Below, piece by piece: positions 51,576 to 59,639 of a DNA stretch of 64,000 bases. Within the stretch, counting starts at the first letter, position 1. Each line of letters opens with the position of its first letter. The position numbers and the translations under genes are program-made. Source of the DNA: Turneriella sp. (GTDB lineage: Bacteria > Spirochaetota > Leptospiria > Turneriellales > Turneriellaceae); assembly GCA_019186965.1 (NCBI GenBank), contig JABARV010000018.1, positions 1 through 64,000 on the forward strand, given 5' to 3'. The notes below the pieces were generated by a model that saw only the letters and a list, made by a program, of their open reading frames with translations, did no database searches and was not told where the DNA came from.

Positions 51576-52289
51576 TTAAAATTTATTTTTTCTTTTAAAT
51601 CTACGCCACCAAATAAGAATTCCTGTAATAACCAAGAAAAGGAGAGAGGCTCCAGGAATTATCGTCAGTTCTTTTTTTGTCCCAAAAAACTCCAACTGGT
51701 GTAATTTTTGCATGAGAAACAGAAAACGCCGCGATGGGCTTGACTCTTCGATAATTTCACCCGAACTACGATCGATAAAAATTTCTATCGTTTCACTTCC
51801 CGTAAACACAACGCGATAAACATTGTTTACTTTGCGGCCTTTGCGGTGGGTATAAACATCGAGAGCCTCAGCTGACTTGAAAACTGTGTCTTGAGGCACG
51901 TATTGCGAGGCAATTTCAACCGCAAATTTTTCATCGATGGGGCTTAAAATATTCCCTGTTACAGCGTCCATCAACGCCTTTTTCTGTTTCTTTCCTTCGT
52001 TAAACGTGGCTAAGTAGGTAAGCTTCGAAGCCTCTGCACGTAAAACAAGCGACTCAACCCCTTTTCCTCCATAGCTATGGAAAAACAGAGCAAATTTATT
52101 AAGTGCGTCCGCGCTTGTTACCTTTGTCTTAGTTAAGAAAGGCGCTTCAATTCCACGCTTTTTCTTGAGATAGCCCTCGCTAAAGTAAAGGTGCGTGGAG
52201 TACGCCCATAAAATTCCTGTTAACGCACTTACTGCCAAAAAGATAGTAGAAAAAACGCCAACGTAACGGTGCCACTTCGTTATTTTCAT
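51576..52289 (-). CDS. PepSY-associated membrane protein
   Basis: A 237-residue protein with an N-terminal membrane helix (about residues 10-32, W-H-R-Y-V-G-V-F start typical of PepSY-TM proteins), a periplasmic PepSY-like region with the DRSSGEIIEE segment, and a C-terminal helix (about 208-228) followed by basic residues. Such proteins often accompany siderophore receptors and may reduce or handle iron at the inner membrane. It starts within the DUF4198 stop (ATGA) and is last in the iron-uptake unit. Confidence 0.8.
   Translation of the reverse strand: MKITKWHRYVGVFSTIFLAVSALTGILWAYSTHLYFSEGYLKKKRGIEAPFLTKTKVTSADALNKFALFFHSYGGKGVESLVLRAEASKLTYLATFNEGKKQKKALMDAVTGNILSPIDEKFAVEIASQYVPQDTVFKSAEALDVYTHRKGRKVNNVYRVVFTGSETIEIFIDRSSGEIIEESSPSRRFLFLMQKLHQLEFFGTKKELTIIPGASLLFLVITGILIWWRRFKRKNKF
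52070..52091. repeat. 22-bp dispersed sequence inside the PepSY gene
   Basis: On the minus strand this reads GCTCTGTTTTTCCATAGC plus TATG and is identical to 25843-25864, where it is intergenic. It contains the palindrome CATAGCTATG. Here it encodes ALFFHSY within a normal-looking frame. Confidence 0.55.
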
Positions 52290-52960
52290 TCTACGACAAA
52301 AGTGTATGTAGCGCGGTGGCGTATAGCTTCATACGATTTACCGTCAAATTTCCCTTGTGCTTTTTCGGTGTAAATAACTTCGAGCACATACTCGCCCGTC
52401 CATGGTAGCGACAGGCTAATCTTGCCGTCTTTGTCGGTGCGGTATTCTTTCGTCCATGTATTGGGAGCATAAAGAGAAACTTTTGCCTTTTCAAGCCCTT
52501 TACCGCGAAACAAAACTTGCATGGTGTTTTTCGTGTTTGCGACGGGCAAAATATCTAAAAGCATCGCCGCTTTTTGTGGCGAGCTTGCACGGTGCGTACC
52601 AAAGCGGGCGTAGTAATGGGGTTTCACAATCCCCAAGCCAAACTTGGTCAAATCTGCTACGGGCATCGCCTGCGTTTCTGCGTACACACTCATTGCATTC
52701 GGCTGCGTTTCAAGTCCCAAATAGTGGGATGTCCTCTTGACTGCGCTTTTTTTCAGCGTGCCTTGTGCATCTACTGTATGCGCTTTGAGCCCAATTACTT
52801 TATCGAGCTTACCCGGAGATACTTCGCGCTCGTTGTCTTCGACGCCGCCAAAATAGACTTTCGCTTCGTGGCCTTTATCGTACTCAATCCATATATAGTG
52901 CGCGTGGAGAGAGAGCGGCAGCATGAATAACACCGCCATATACAAATAATTTTTTTTCAT
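52286..52960 (-). CDS. DUF4198 exported metal-uptake accessory protein
   Basis: A 224-residue periplasmic protein with signal peptide (YMAVLFMLPLSLHA) and the family start HYIWIEY, an aromatic-rich first strand, then Ig-like beta segments (VLFRGKGLEKAKVSLYAPN, DGKISLSLPWTGEYVLEVIY). DUF4198 proteins occur beside TonB-dependent receptors for iron, nickel or cobalt. It is encoded downstream of the receptor, behind a strong palindrome, and four bases into pepSY. The bound ligand is not known. Confidence 0.8.
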   Translation of the reverse strand: MKKNYLYMAVLFMLPLSLHAHYIWIEYDKGHEAKVYFGGVEDNEREVSPGKLDKVIGLKAHTVDAQGTLKKSAVKRTSHYLGLETQPNAMSVYAETQAMPVADLTKFGLGIVKPHYYARFGTHRASSPQKAAMLLDILPVANTKNTMQVLFRGKGLEKAKVSLYAPNTWTKEYRTDKDGKISLSLPWTGEYVLEVIYTEKAQGKFDGKSYEAIRHRATYTFVVE

Positions 52961-52982
52961 CAGTTACTCCTTAAATTAATAT

Positions 52983-53012
52983 AAATTTACCGCAGCGCGC
53001 TGCGGTAAATTT
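52983..53012. terminator. Perfect 30-bp palindrome after the TonB receptor gene
   Basis: AAATTTACCGCAGCG and its exact complement CGCTGCGGTAAATTT abut each other eight bases after the receptor stop. On the coding strand it continues into ATATTAATTT, so it can act as an intrinsic terminator or a partial one that lowers expression of the DUF4198-PepSY pair relative to the receptor. Confidence 0.65.
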
Positions 53013-53020
53013 TAAGAATC

Positions 53021-55222
53021 TTATAGCGATGCCTTTGCCGAAATAATCACGTTGAAGGGTTCGCCGGGCATCGCTCCCGCAAAAGACGGCGAGGTGTAAT
53101 ACACTTCGTTGGTGATGTTGCGGAAGTTGACTTGAGCCTGCCACTTTTCTTTTTTATAGAAGAGCACTGCATCGGCGACAACGTAACCCGGCACTTGCAT
53201 GAGGTTTTTTATATCGACGTACACCGCCGATTTATACGTGGGGCCTCCGCCAAAACCTAAACCTTTGAAAAGACCACTCTGGATTTGGTACGTCGCCCAA
53301 AGCGAGCCCGCGTACTGTGGAATGTTTTGCGGTGTTTTGCCGTGAAGGTCGACAGCGTTCACTCCCGTGCCCGTTGACTCTGTGATTACTTTAGAATCCA
53401 TGAGCGCCGAGTTAAAAATAATCCAAAGACCGGCAACGGGACTACCCGAAATATCCAGTTCAATACCATCGGTGCGCCTTTTGCCACCTAAAAAATTAAC
53501 ATTCCCGTTGGTGTCGGTAAAGGCATAGTTCGCGCGGGTAGTCCTAAAAACCGCCAAGTTGGTTTGGAGTTTGTCCTTAAAGAGCGAAAGCTTATTTCCC
53601 AATTCTATTTGTGACGACGTTTCGGGGTTGGTGTATAGATACGGAGCCTCGGTATTGGCAGCGATGTAACGCCCTTCGGAGTAACCGCCATAAAAAGAAG
53701 ATATTTCCCACGGTTGGTATACAAGCCCCGCTTGGTAACTGACAAGATCCCGCGCCATGCTGATGGTGCGCTCTTGCACGGTGTTATTTCCCGGTTGGGT
53801 TCCAATCCCTTTGTCAGAGGCGTCAACGTGGTCTAAGCGCACGCCTGCACGCGCTTTCACGTATTTTGAAAACGCAACTTGTTCTTGTGCGTACGCGCTG
53901 GTGGTGATGAGCTCGACCAAACGGTCAAAATTTTGTGTTTTTGTAAGGCTCTTATAATCGCTTTCGGTCGGGTATGGATTGGAAAGGCCGATTGCCGCTA
54001 AAGGTTTATACGAATCGCGTGCGGTATTCATTTTTGCATACTCAAATTCAAAGCCCGTGAGCACGGTGTGCGCCAAAGGTCCAGTATTAAATTTGAACAC
54101 CGCTTCGTTTTGGTGCAGCACCGTTTGGATTTTATCGTTTTGCACACGCGCGTCGCGGTTTGTCACGGTGTCATTCGTGTTGACGGTGATACTCGCGTTA
54201 CGCACCATTGCAATCGAACGGTCGTCGTAAATCAACGTGGAGCGCAACTTAAAATGCTCGTTGAATTTACCTTCGTAAAGCGCAGAGATACGGTTGATGG
54301 TTTGTTCTGCGGTATTGAAGGGGGAATAGTACGTGCGTGATGGGCTACCTGAGACAAGATTATTACTTTTATCAAATAAGATACCGTAGTTATCGGGACG
54401 TGTTTTAATGTTACGGAAATCGTAATCCAAAGTGAGCGCATGTTTTTCGGTGAACTTCCACGTCACCGTCGGCAACACTTCGATAATTTCCCGCGAGAGC
54501 CCGCGATAGCCGTCGGTTTTGTAGTACCCTGCGTTCATCCGTGTGAGGAGTTGATTGTTGACGAGTGGAGTTCCCACATCGGCGGCAAGGCGGTACATAT
54601 TCCAAAAACCAGTCATCCCTTCGACAGAGGCGTGCGCGTGGTCGAGCGGTTTTTTGGTGGTAATGTTGATTGCCCCCCCGGGCTCGTTGCGGCCATAGAG
54701 TGCAGAGCCTGGTCCCTTCAAGACTTCCACCGATTCAACATCGGTCATCGTGCGCATGTAACCATTGAACGCAGCGCCGTCGGAGAAGCCGTCACGCAAA
54801 AAACGCATATTGAGACCACGGATGGTGTAACTATCTGCCAAACCGTAACCACCCCCCAACTGTGGATTGACGCCGCTCACGTTTTTGACCATCGAATTCA
54901 TATCGACCGCCATCTGTTCTTCGATGATTTCTTTAGGTACGGTGATAATCGATGCTGGTGTGTCGTGGATCGGCACATCGGTTTTGGATCCCGTTACCTT
55001 ACTTTCTGCCTGAACAACCACTTCGTCGAGCGCGGTTTCACTCATGCCCCCTTCTGCTGGGGTCGTTGCGCCCACTGGGTTATCCATACCTTCTTTGGAA
55101 ACGCCTGCTCCTTCTTTAGCTTCCGCTTTCTTATCGACTTTTGGCTGCGGTTTTGCAACCAATGCAGCCGCCAAGGCAAGCGGGATAACTATCCCACTTA
55201 TCCATTTTATTTTGATTCTCAT
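53021..55222 (-). CDS. TonB-dependent siderophore receptor
   Basis: A 733-residue outer-membrane receptor. Signal peptide (IVIPLALAAALVAKP), a Lys/Glu linker, then the TonB box-like TALDEVVVQA, plug domain (about 85-215) with PASIITVPKEIIEEQ and the KGPGSALYGRNEPGGAINITTKKPL motif, then a 22-strand barrel ending FNVIISAKASL. Phrases such as YTIRGLNMRFLRDGF indicate the siderophore subfamily. The ATG at 55222 sits ten bases after GAGGAG and is preferred to a TTG six bases earlier. It is energised by the TonB-ExbBD genes upstream. Confidence 0.93.
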   Translation of the reverse strand: MRIKIKWISGIVIPLALAAALVAKPQPKVDKKAEAKEGAGVSKEGMDNPVGATTPAEGGMSETALDEVVVQAESKVTGSKTDVPIHDTPASIITVPKEIIEEQMAVDMNSMVKNVSGVNPQLGGGYGLADSYTIRGLNMRFLRDGFSDGAAFNGYMRTMTDVESVEVLKGPGSALYGRNEPGGAINITTKKPLDHAHASVEGMTGFWNMYRLAADVGTPLVNNQLLTRMNAGYYKTDGYRGLSREIIEVLPTVTWKFTEKHALTLDYDFRNIKTRPDNYGILFDKSNNLVSGSPSRTYYSPFNTAEQTINRISALYEGKFNEHFKLRSTLIYDDRSIAMVRNASITVNTNDTVTNRDARVQNDKIQTVLHQNEAVFKFNTGPLAHTVLTGFEFEYAKMNTARDSYKPLAAIGLSNPYPTESDYKSLTKTQNFDRLVELITTSAYAQEQVAFSKYVKARAGVRLDHVDASDKGIGTQPGNNTVQERTISMARDLVSYQAGLVYQPWEISSFYGGYSEGRYIAANTEAPYLYTNPETSSQIELGNKLSLFKDKLQTNLAVFRTTRANYAFTDTNGNVNFLGGKRRTDGIELDISGSPVAGLWIIFNSALMDSKVITESTGTGVNAVDLHGKTPQNIPQYAGSLWATYQIQSGLFKGLGFGGGPTYKSAVYVDIKNLMQVPGYVVADAVLFYKKEKWQAQVNFRNITNEVYYTSPSFAGAMPGEPFNVIISAKASL

Positions 55223-55280
55223 TCTCAATAATCTCCTCTATTGTTTACTTTTATAACTACCTAAAAGTAGCACGTTTCTA

Positions 55281-55313
55281 GCAAATGTTTCGTGCATCGT
55301 ACGCAACATTTGC
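55281..55313. terminator. Hairpin between tonB and the receptor gene
   Basis: Arms GCAAATGTT and AACATTTGC, with an inner CGT/ACG pair, fold in the 142-bp gap after tonB. A smaller ATAGTC/GACTAT stem lies at 55337-55356. Neither is followed by a clear T run, so they may be terminators, processing sites or protein-binding dyads. Confidence 0.4.
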
Positions 55314-55370
55314 CATATACGCTTTTTTAGCTATATCATAGTCGCGCCAGGGACTATATATAGCACCATA

Positions 55371-55985
55371 TTATTTTAATTCAAACCGTATCGGTAGGCG
55401 CACCTTGCACGCCACCGCATTCCCCTCGTTGTCGTACGCGGGACTAAACCGAGCCACGCGGATTTTTGCCAGTGCCACTTCGTTGAGTGCGCTGTACGCG
55501 CCTTCGAGGAGCTGCGCATCCAACACTTTACCCTCTTCATCGATGATGACACTCAACACCACCCTGCCGTCTTTACCTTGTTGGCGCGCAACCAACGGAT
55601 AGTCATTCGCGGTGATAAAGTTCCCGACCCACTTGGGTTTGCGCGCTGCGTCCGAAGCAGCGATAAATTCGCCAAAGCCTGCGTGCGCCTCGGGGCATTT
55701 ACCACGGCACACATTCGCTTCTTGCGGCAGTTCTTTTTTTTGCTCGGGGGCCTTCATAAGTGTGCGCTGTTTTTTTAGTAGATACCAATCGTCGTCCACC
55801 TCTGCGGCACTCAGTGCAGCCGATGAGCGCACAACCAACGGTGCTTGCGATAGTTCCACTTCGGTTAAATGCCGGTGCTTCGACATGGTCATCCAGACAT
55901 AAAACGATGTACCCGCTGTGGCGTGCAGTGCCACCGAGCTTAAAAGTGCGCTCGACACGAGTTTGCTATAGAGACTTCCCAACAT
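55371..55985 (-). CDS. tonB: Energy transducer TonB
   Basis: TonB spans the periplasm and passes energy from ExbBD to outer-membrane receptors. The 204-residue protein has an N-terminal membrane segment (about 12-32), a short central linker with few Pro residues, and a C-terminal TonB domain with ITANDYPLVARQQGKDGRVVLSVIIDEEGKV and VARFSPAYDNEGNAV. It follows exbD by eight bases. Confidence 0.9.
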   Translation of the reverse strand: MLGSLYSKLVSSALLSSVALHATAGTSFYVWMTMSKHRHLTEVELSQAPLVVRSSAALSAAEVDDDWYLLKKQRTLMKAPEQKKELPQEANVCRGKCPEAHAGFGEFIAASDAARKPKWVGNFITANDYPLVARQQGKDGRVVLSVIIDEEGKVLDAQLLEGAYSALNEVALAKIRVARFSPAYDNEGNAVACKVRLPIRFELK

Positions 55986-55993
55986 TTTCCCCC

Positions 55994-56392
55994 CTATTTT
56001 TCCGAAGAGAGTGCCACACGAGTCACTCCCGCTGCTTTAATCGTATCTAAAATGGTAACGACGTTTTTATACACCAATGCTTCATCGGCTGCGACCACCA
56101 CGCGCACGCCTGGATTTAATTGTGCTTCGCGCGCCATCGCTGCTTTAAGGCCATTCATATCCACTTTTTGGTTCATGAGGCGGATTTCCCCTTCTTTAGA
56201 GTACGTCACCGTGATTGCCGGTGTCGGCACCAGCTCTGCAGCCGCCGCTTTAGGCAAATGCACTTTGAGTCCTTCTTCGGTGACAAAATGCGCAGTCACC
56301 ATGAAGATAATAAGGAGCACCAAGGTGATGTCCACAAGCGGCGTGACGTTGATGCCACTGACGATGCCGTCTTCGGTGTCGTCGTTCATCAT
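55994..56392 (-). CDS. exbD: Biopolymer transport protein ExbD
   Basis: Small proton-channel subunit of the TonB motor. The single N-terminal membrane helix contains the essential Asp in TPLVDITLVLLIIFMV, then comes the periplasmic domain with VKVHLPKA-like and VVVAADEALVYKNVV segments. Length 132 residues, normal. Its start overlaps the exbB stop (ATGA). Confidence 0.93.
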   Translation of the reverse strand: MMNDDTEDGIVSGINVTPLVDITLVLLIIFMVTAHFVTEEGLKVHLPKAAAAELVPTPAITVTYSKEGEIRLMNQKVDMNGLKAAMAREAQLNPGVRVVVAADEALVYKNVVTILDTIKAAGVTRVALSSEK

Positions 56393-57030
56393 GGCACATT
56401 TTCTCCTTGTGCATCTTCAGCATTCAAATACACTTGCATGAGGTGCATGATCGCCTGCGTGTTTTGCACGCGCCGCTTGAGCCGTGTTTGAAAATAATTG
56501 TTTGCAACCACGGCGGGGATAGCTAAAAGAATACCAAACGCTGTCGCGATGAGAGCGACCGAAATACCCGACATCACCACCGACACCCCCGATTGGCCGG
56601 CGACGCCCAAATCGTGAAAAGCTTTGATGACACCCAAAACCGTTCCCAAAAGGCCGACGAATGGGGCGTTATTTCCCATCGTTGCGAGCACGATGAGATT
56701 TTTTTCAAAATGCGCACGCTCTAAGACGAGCGCCGACTGCATCGCCTCTTGGACGGACGTTGCGCCTTTGGTAAAATGGGAAAGCCCAGCGCGTGTCACC
56801 CTAGCTTCCAACGCTGCGTGTGTATTACAGAATTCAAGTGCACCTTTTGTGTCGTGTTTTTCTAAAAGTGATTTTACTGCGGCAAAAAAACTCGCAAAGT
56901 CGAGTTTATTTTTATGGAAAACACGAAAACGGTCGATCATCACCGCGACCGAATAAATACTCGCGAAGAGTAAAATCCAGAGCACCCAGACATCCCCCAC
57001 GAGTGCAATTTTCTTAAAGACTTGGTCCAT
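56389..57030 (-). CDS. exbB: Biopolymer transport protein ExbB (MotA/TolQ family)
   Basis: Ring-forming subunit of the TonB motor, 213 residues with three membrane helices (about 14-34, 115-140 and 150-175). The family segments are NNAPFVGLLGTVLGVIKAFHDLG and ISVALIATAFGILLAIPAVVANNYF. It is the first gene of exbB-exbD-tonB and has a Fur-like box 22 bases upstream of its ATG. Confidence 0.93.
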   Translation of the reverse strand: MDQVFKKIALVGDVWVLWILLFASIYSVAVMIDRFRVFHKNKLDFASFFAAVKSLLEKHDTKGALEFCNTHAALEARVTRAGLSHFTKGATSVQEAMQSALVLERAHFEKNLIVLATMGNNAPFVGLLGTVLGVIKAFHDLGVAGQSGVSVVMSGISVALIATAFGILLAIPAVVANNYFQTRLKRRVQNTQAIMHLMQVYLNAEDAQGENVP

Positions 57031-57051
57031 ATCCGCTACACTAAAAGCAAG

Positions 57052-57066
57052 TGATAATCATTCTCA
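57052..57066 (-). promoter_or_regulatory. Fur-like 7-1-7 operator before exbB
   Basis: TGATAAT-C-ATTCTCA is symmetric at six of seven positions around its centre, matching the classical Fur 7-1-7 box. A TATAAT element lies beside it on the exbB strand. Iron-dependent repression of the exbBD-tonB operon is therefore likely, though other Fur-family repressors bind similar boxes. Confidence 0.75.
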
Positions 57067-57127
57067 CTATAAATTATAGATGCCACGTCAAATAGTTTTT
57101 TGCTTTTGCTTATTGGGAAGGTACATT

Positions 57128-57243
57128 GAGCCTGTGCGCCAACTCCAAAATCAAAAATTTAACTTAAGCTACGATAAGTTATACGAAGTTAAGCTCATTT
57201 TTGGCGTTAAAAAATGACAAAAAATGAGTTGGCGCACAGGCTC
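57128..57243. mobile_element. Palindromic miniature element 1b
   Basis: A 116-bp element with 18-bp inverted ends GAGCCTGTGCGCCAACTC, the same as element 1a at 30443, flanked by ATT on both sides. The interior (AAAATTTAACTTAAGC and an AAGTTAAGC partner) differs from 1a. It lies between exbB and argB, ending 30 bases before the argB stop. Confidence 0.88.
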
Positions 57244-57273
57244 ATTACAGCAAAGCCCAGAGGAATACTGGTA

Positions 57274-58176
57274 TTATGGTTGGACAACCATTGTACCTAC
57301 GCCGTTATCGGTAAAAATCTCCAAGAGCAACGCATGTGGCACACGGCCGTCTATAATATGCGCGGCAGTTACTCCGCTATCCACCGCATTTTTAGCGCAA
57401 TTTGTTTTTGGGATCATTCCCCCCGAAATTACTCCGTCTTTTTGCAATGAATTAACTTCCTGGGGAGACAAGCGCGTAAGGGTTTTGCCGTCTTGCATTA
57501 CCCCTGGAGTATCTGTAAGAAGCAGGAGTTTTTCTGCACTAAGCGCAGAGGCGATTGCTCCCGCCATTGTGTCTGCGTTGACGTTCATCGCATATCCGTC
57601 TTTATCAAAACCTACGGGCGCTATAACAGGGATAAATCCCCCTTGTTTTAAAGTGGTAAGGACTCCTATATTGATGTCTTTAGGCGCAACGGTTCCCACG
57701 CGTCCCAAATCGATGGAAACAGTTTTTCCCTCTTCTTGTTTTGTGAGGTGGTGCCTGTGCGCTAGCGCAAGAGAACCATCCCTACCCGAAATACCTACAG
57801 CTTTACCACCTGCACGCGCAATTTGTGCGACAATTTTTTTATTCACATCGCCTGCTAAAACCATTTCAACAGTCGCCATTTCGCTATCACCCGTAACGCG
57901 GTGCCCGTCAATAAAAGTCGACTCTACGCCCAAGCGCCCTAAAAGCTGGTTTATTTGTGGCCCACCGCCGTGCACAATTACCGGATCAATTCCGCAAAGT
58001 TTTAAGAGGACAACGTCTTGCGCGAATTTTGCGCTTAGGTCTGCTTTTTCCATCGCCGCGCCGCCATATTTTATAACAATCGTTTTCCCCGAAAAACGCT
58101 GTATATAGGGAAGGGCTTCAAGGAGGGTTTCAATACGCTCGGGCGAAGGAGCGTTTTGAGGTTCCACAGCAATCAC
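57274..58176 (-). CDS. argB: Acetylglutamate kinase
   Basis: Second enzyme of arginine synthesis, phosphorylating N-acetylglutamate. The 300-residue product has VIKYGGAAM (ATP-binding Lys), LLKLCGIDPVIVHGGGPQIN (acetylglutamate site), ISGRDGSL, and VNADTMAGAIASALSAEKLLLLTDTPGV. The N-terminal ~25-residue helix is typical of the hexameric, arginine-inhibited form. The start is GTG. No other arg genes are adjacent. Confidence 0.95.
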   Translation of the reverse strand: MIAVEPQNAPSPERIETLLEALPYIQRFSGKTIVIKYGGAAMEKADLSAKFAQDVVLLKLCGIDPVIVHGGGPQINQLLGRLGVESTFIDGHRVTGDSEMATVEMVLAGDVNKKIVAQIARAGGKAVGISGRDGSLALAHRHHLTKQEEGKTVSIDLGRVGTVAPKDINIGVLTTLKQGGFIPVIAPVGFDKDGYAMNVNADTMAGAIASALSAEKLLLLTDTPGVMQDGKTLTRLSPQEVNSLQKDGVISGGMIPKTNCAKNAVDSGVTAAHIIDGRVPHALLLEIFTDNGVGTMVVQP

Positions 58177-58191
58177 GTTTTAATAATGAAG

Positions 58192-58521
58192 TTATTTTTT
58201 CTTTGCCGAAGCTTTTTTTGCAACTGGCTTTGCGCTTTGGGTTTGTTTTTTTGCCGCTGGTTTTGCCTTTGCGCGTGGGGCTGTAATTTGCTTTTGCGAA
58301 ACTGCGGCTTCTTCGGCCTGAGGAGTTACATCGCGTTCAACATCGTGCACACGCGTTTCCGTTGGTTCGTTTTGTCCGTTCATTCCACGGCGGAACTCGT
58401 GGATTCCCGCACCCAAGCCACGCGCAAGCTCTGGCAATTTTTTACCCCCAAAAAGAAGCAGAATGATAACCACGAGGAAAATCATCTCGCCCAAGTTAGG
58501 CATGCCAATTAAGAAGACCAT
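58192..58521 (-). CDS. tatA: Sec-independent translocase protein TatA
   Basis: Pore-forming subunit for export of folded proteins. N-terminal membrane helix (GEMIFLVVIILLLF) followed by the amphipathic hinge FGGKKLPELARGLGAGIHEFRRG, diagnostic of TatA/E. The C-terminus is long, Lys/Ala rich and acidic in the middle (109 residues in total). Two in-frame ATGs (58521 and 58503) are possible. TatC and TatB genes are not in the window. Confidence 0.9.
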   Translation of the reverse strand: MVFLIGMPNLGEMIFLVVIILLLFGGKKLPELARGLGAGIHEFRRGMNGQNEPTETRVHDVERDVTPQAEEAAVSQKQITAPRAKAKPAAKKQTQSAKPVAKKASAKKK

Positions 58522-58568
58522 AGCGGAGAAAAAACCCTAAATGACACCTTGTAAAGTAAAATACACTT

Positions 58569-59639
58569 TTACGAGCCCATTACACGGACAAGCTGCACCA
58601 TTTCGGGAGACACCATACGCACCCCTTGCGTTGCTTCGCTTAAGTACGCGGGAACAATGTTGCCGGCACGCATTGCGGTAAAAACTCCTGTCATCCGGTT
58701 TTTTAGAAACCGTACCGCAGCCTCTCCCATACGCGAGCCCCATACCCTATCGTACGAAGTGGGTGACCCGCCGCGCTGTATATGCCCTAAAACCGACACG
58801 CGTATATTCATTCCCAACCGTGGGCGCAAAACCTCTGCCCAATGGAATGCGGGAGATTCCTCTACCGTAAGCGCTGCTTTAACCGTCGGGTCGGGAGCGG
58901 CTGCACGCACCTGCTGCGCGTGGGGCTGAGCGCCCGAATTACACTCAGCGCCTTCTGCAACAACGATAATACCGAAACGCTTACCGCGTTTTCTTCCTTC
59001 TTCAAGGCGTTTTGCAAATTCTTCTACATCGAGTTTTTCTTCAGGAATAATGACGTCCTCTGCACCGGAAGCAATCGCCACAGACAAAGCAATCTGCCCC
59101 GATTTTCGTCCCATAACTTCGACAAAAAAAATGCGCCCGTGCGAAAGTGCAGTATCGCGCAGCTTGTCGATTGCTTCAACCGCCGTTTGCACAGCCGTGT
59201 CAAAACCAATTGTATATTCAGTTCCGGGAATATCGTTGTCGATAGTTCCTGGAATACCAACAAGTTGGCCTTTGTAGTACTCAGACAATTCCATTAAGCC
59301 GCGAAACGAACCGTCGCCTCCTAAAACGCAAAGAGCGTCTATTTTTTTTGCGTTAAGGTTGGCGGCCGCTTTTTCAAGCCCTTTTGGCGTTTGGAATTCC
59401 GCAGAGCGGGCAGTACCTAAAAAGGTTCCCCCTTTATCTATAATAAGTCCTACATCGCGTGAAGATAACTCTTTAAAATCATTTTCGAGTAACCCCGCAA
59501 GGCCATTATGCACACCCACAACTTGGTAGTGCTCCCACAACGCGGAACGGACAAACGCACGCAAAACAGCGTTCATACCTGGGGAGTCTCCTCCTGAAGA
59601 CAATACTGCAACGCGTTTATCGTCGCTACGGCTACCCAT
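58569..59639 (-). CDS. pfkA: ATP-dependent 6-phosphofructokinase
   Basis: Key glycolytic kinase. Motifs: GGDSPGMNAV (ATP site), LGGDGSFRG (with the Gly that favours ATP over pyrophosphate), PGTIDNDIPGTEYTIGFDTA (catalytic), VEVMGRKSGQIAL and GHIQRGGSPTSYDR. The 356-residue length is slightly above the 320 of E. coli because of a linker near residue 235 (NSGAQPHAQQVRAAAPD). The start overlaps the stop of the upstream hydratase gene by eight bases. Confidence 0.93.
   Translation of the reverse strand: MGSRSDDKRVAVLSSGGDSPGMNAVLRAFVRSALWEHYQVVGVHNGLAGLLENDFKELSSRDVGLIIDKGGTFLGTARSAEFQTPKGLEKAAANLNAKKIDALCVLGGDGSFRGLMELSEYYKGQLVGIPGTIDNDIPGTEYTIGFDTAVQTAVEAIDKLRDTALSHGRIFFVEVMGRKSGQIALSVAIASGAEDVIIPEEKLDVEEFAKRLEEGRKRGKRFGIIVVAEGAECNSGAQPHAQQVRAAAPDPTVKAALTVEESPAFHWAEVLRPRLGMNIRVSVLGHIQRGGSPTSYDRVWGSRMGEAAVRFLKNRMTGVFTAMRAGNIVPAYLSEATQGVRMVSPEMVQLVRVMGS

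Noticed and set aside
55207-55232. A second Fur box at the receptor start (GAGAATGAGAATC)
   Set aside because: It is a direct rather than dyad arrangement and lies in the coding start, so it is not convincing.
57170-57195. loxP-like half site (TATACGAAGTTA)
   Set aside because: Only one 12-base half site is present, inside a palindromic element, with no partner or recombinase.
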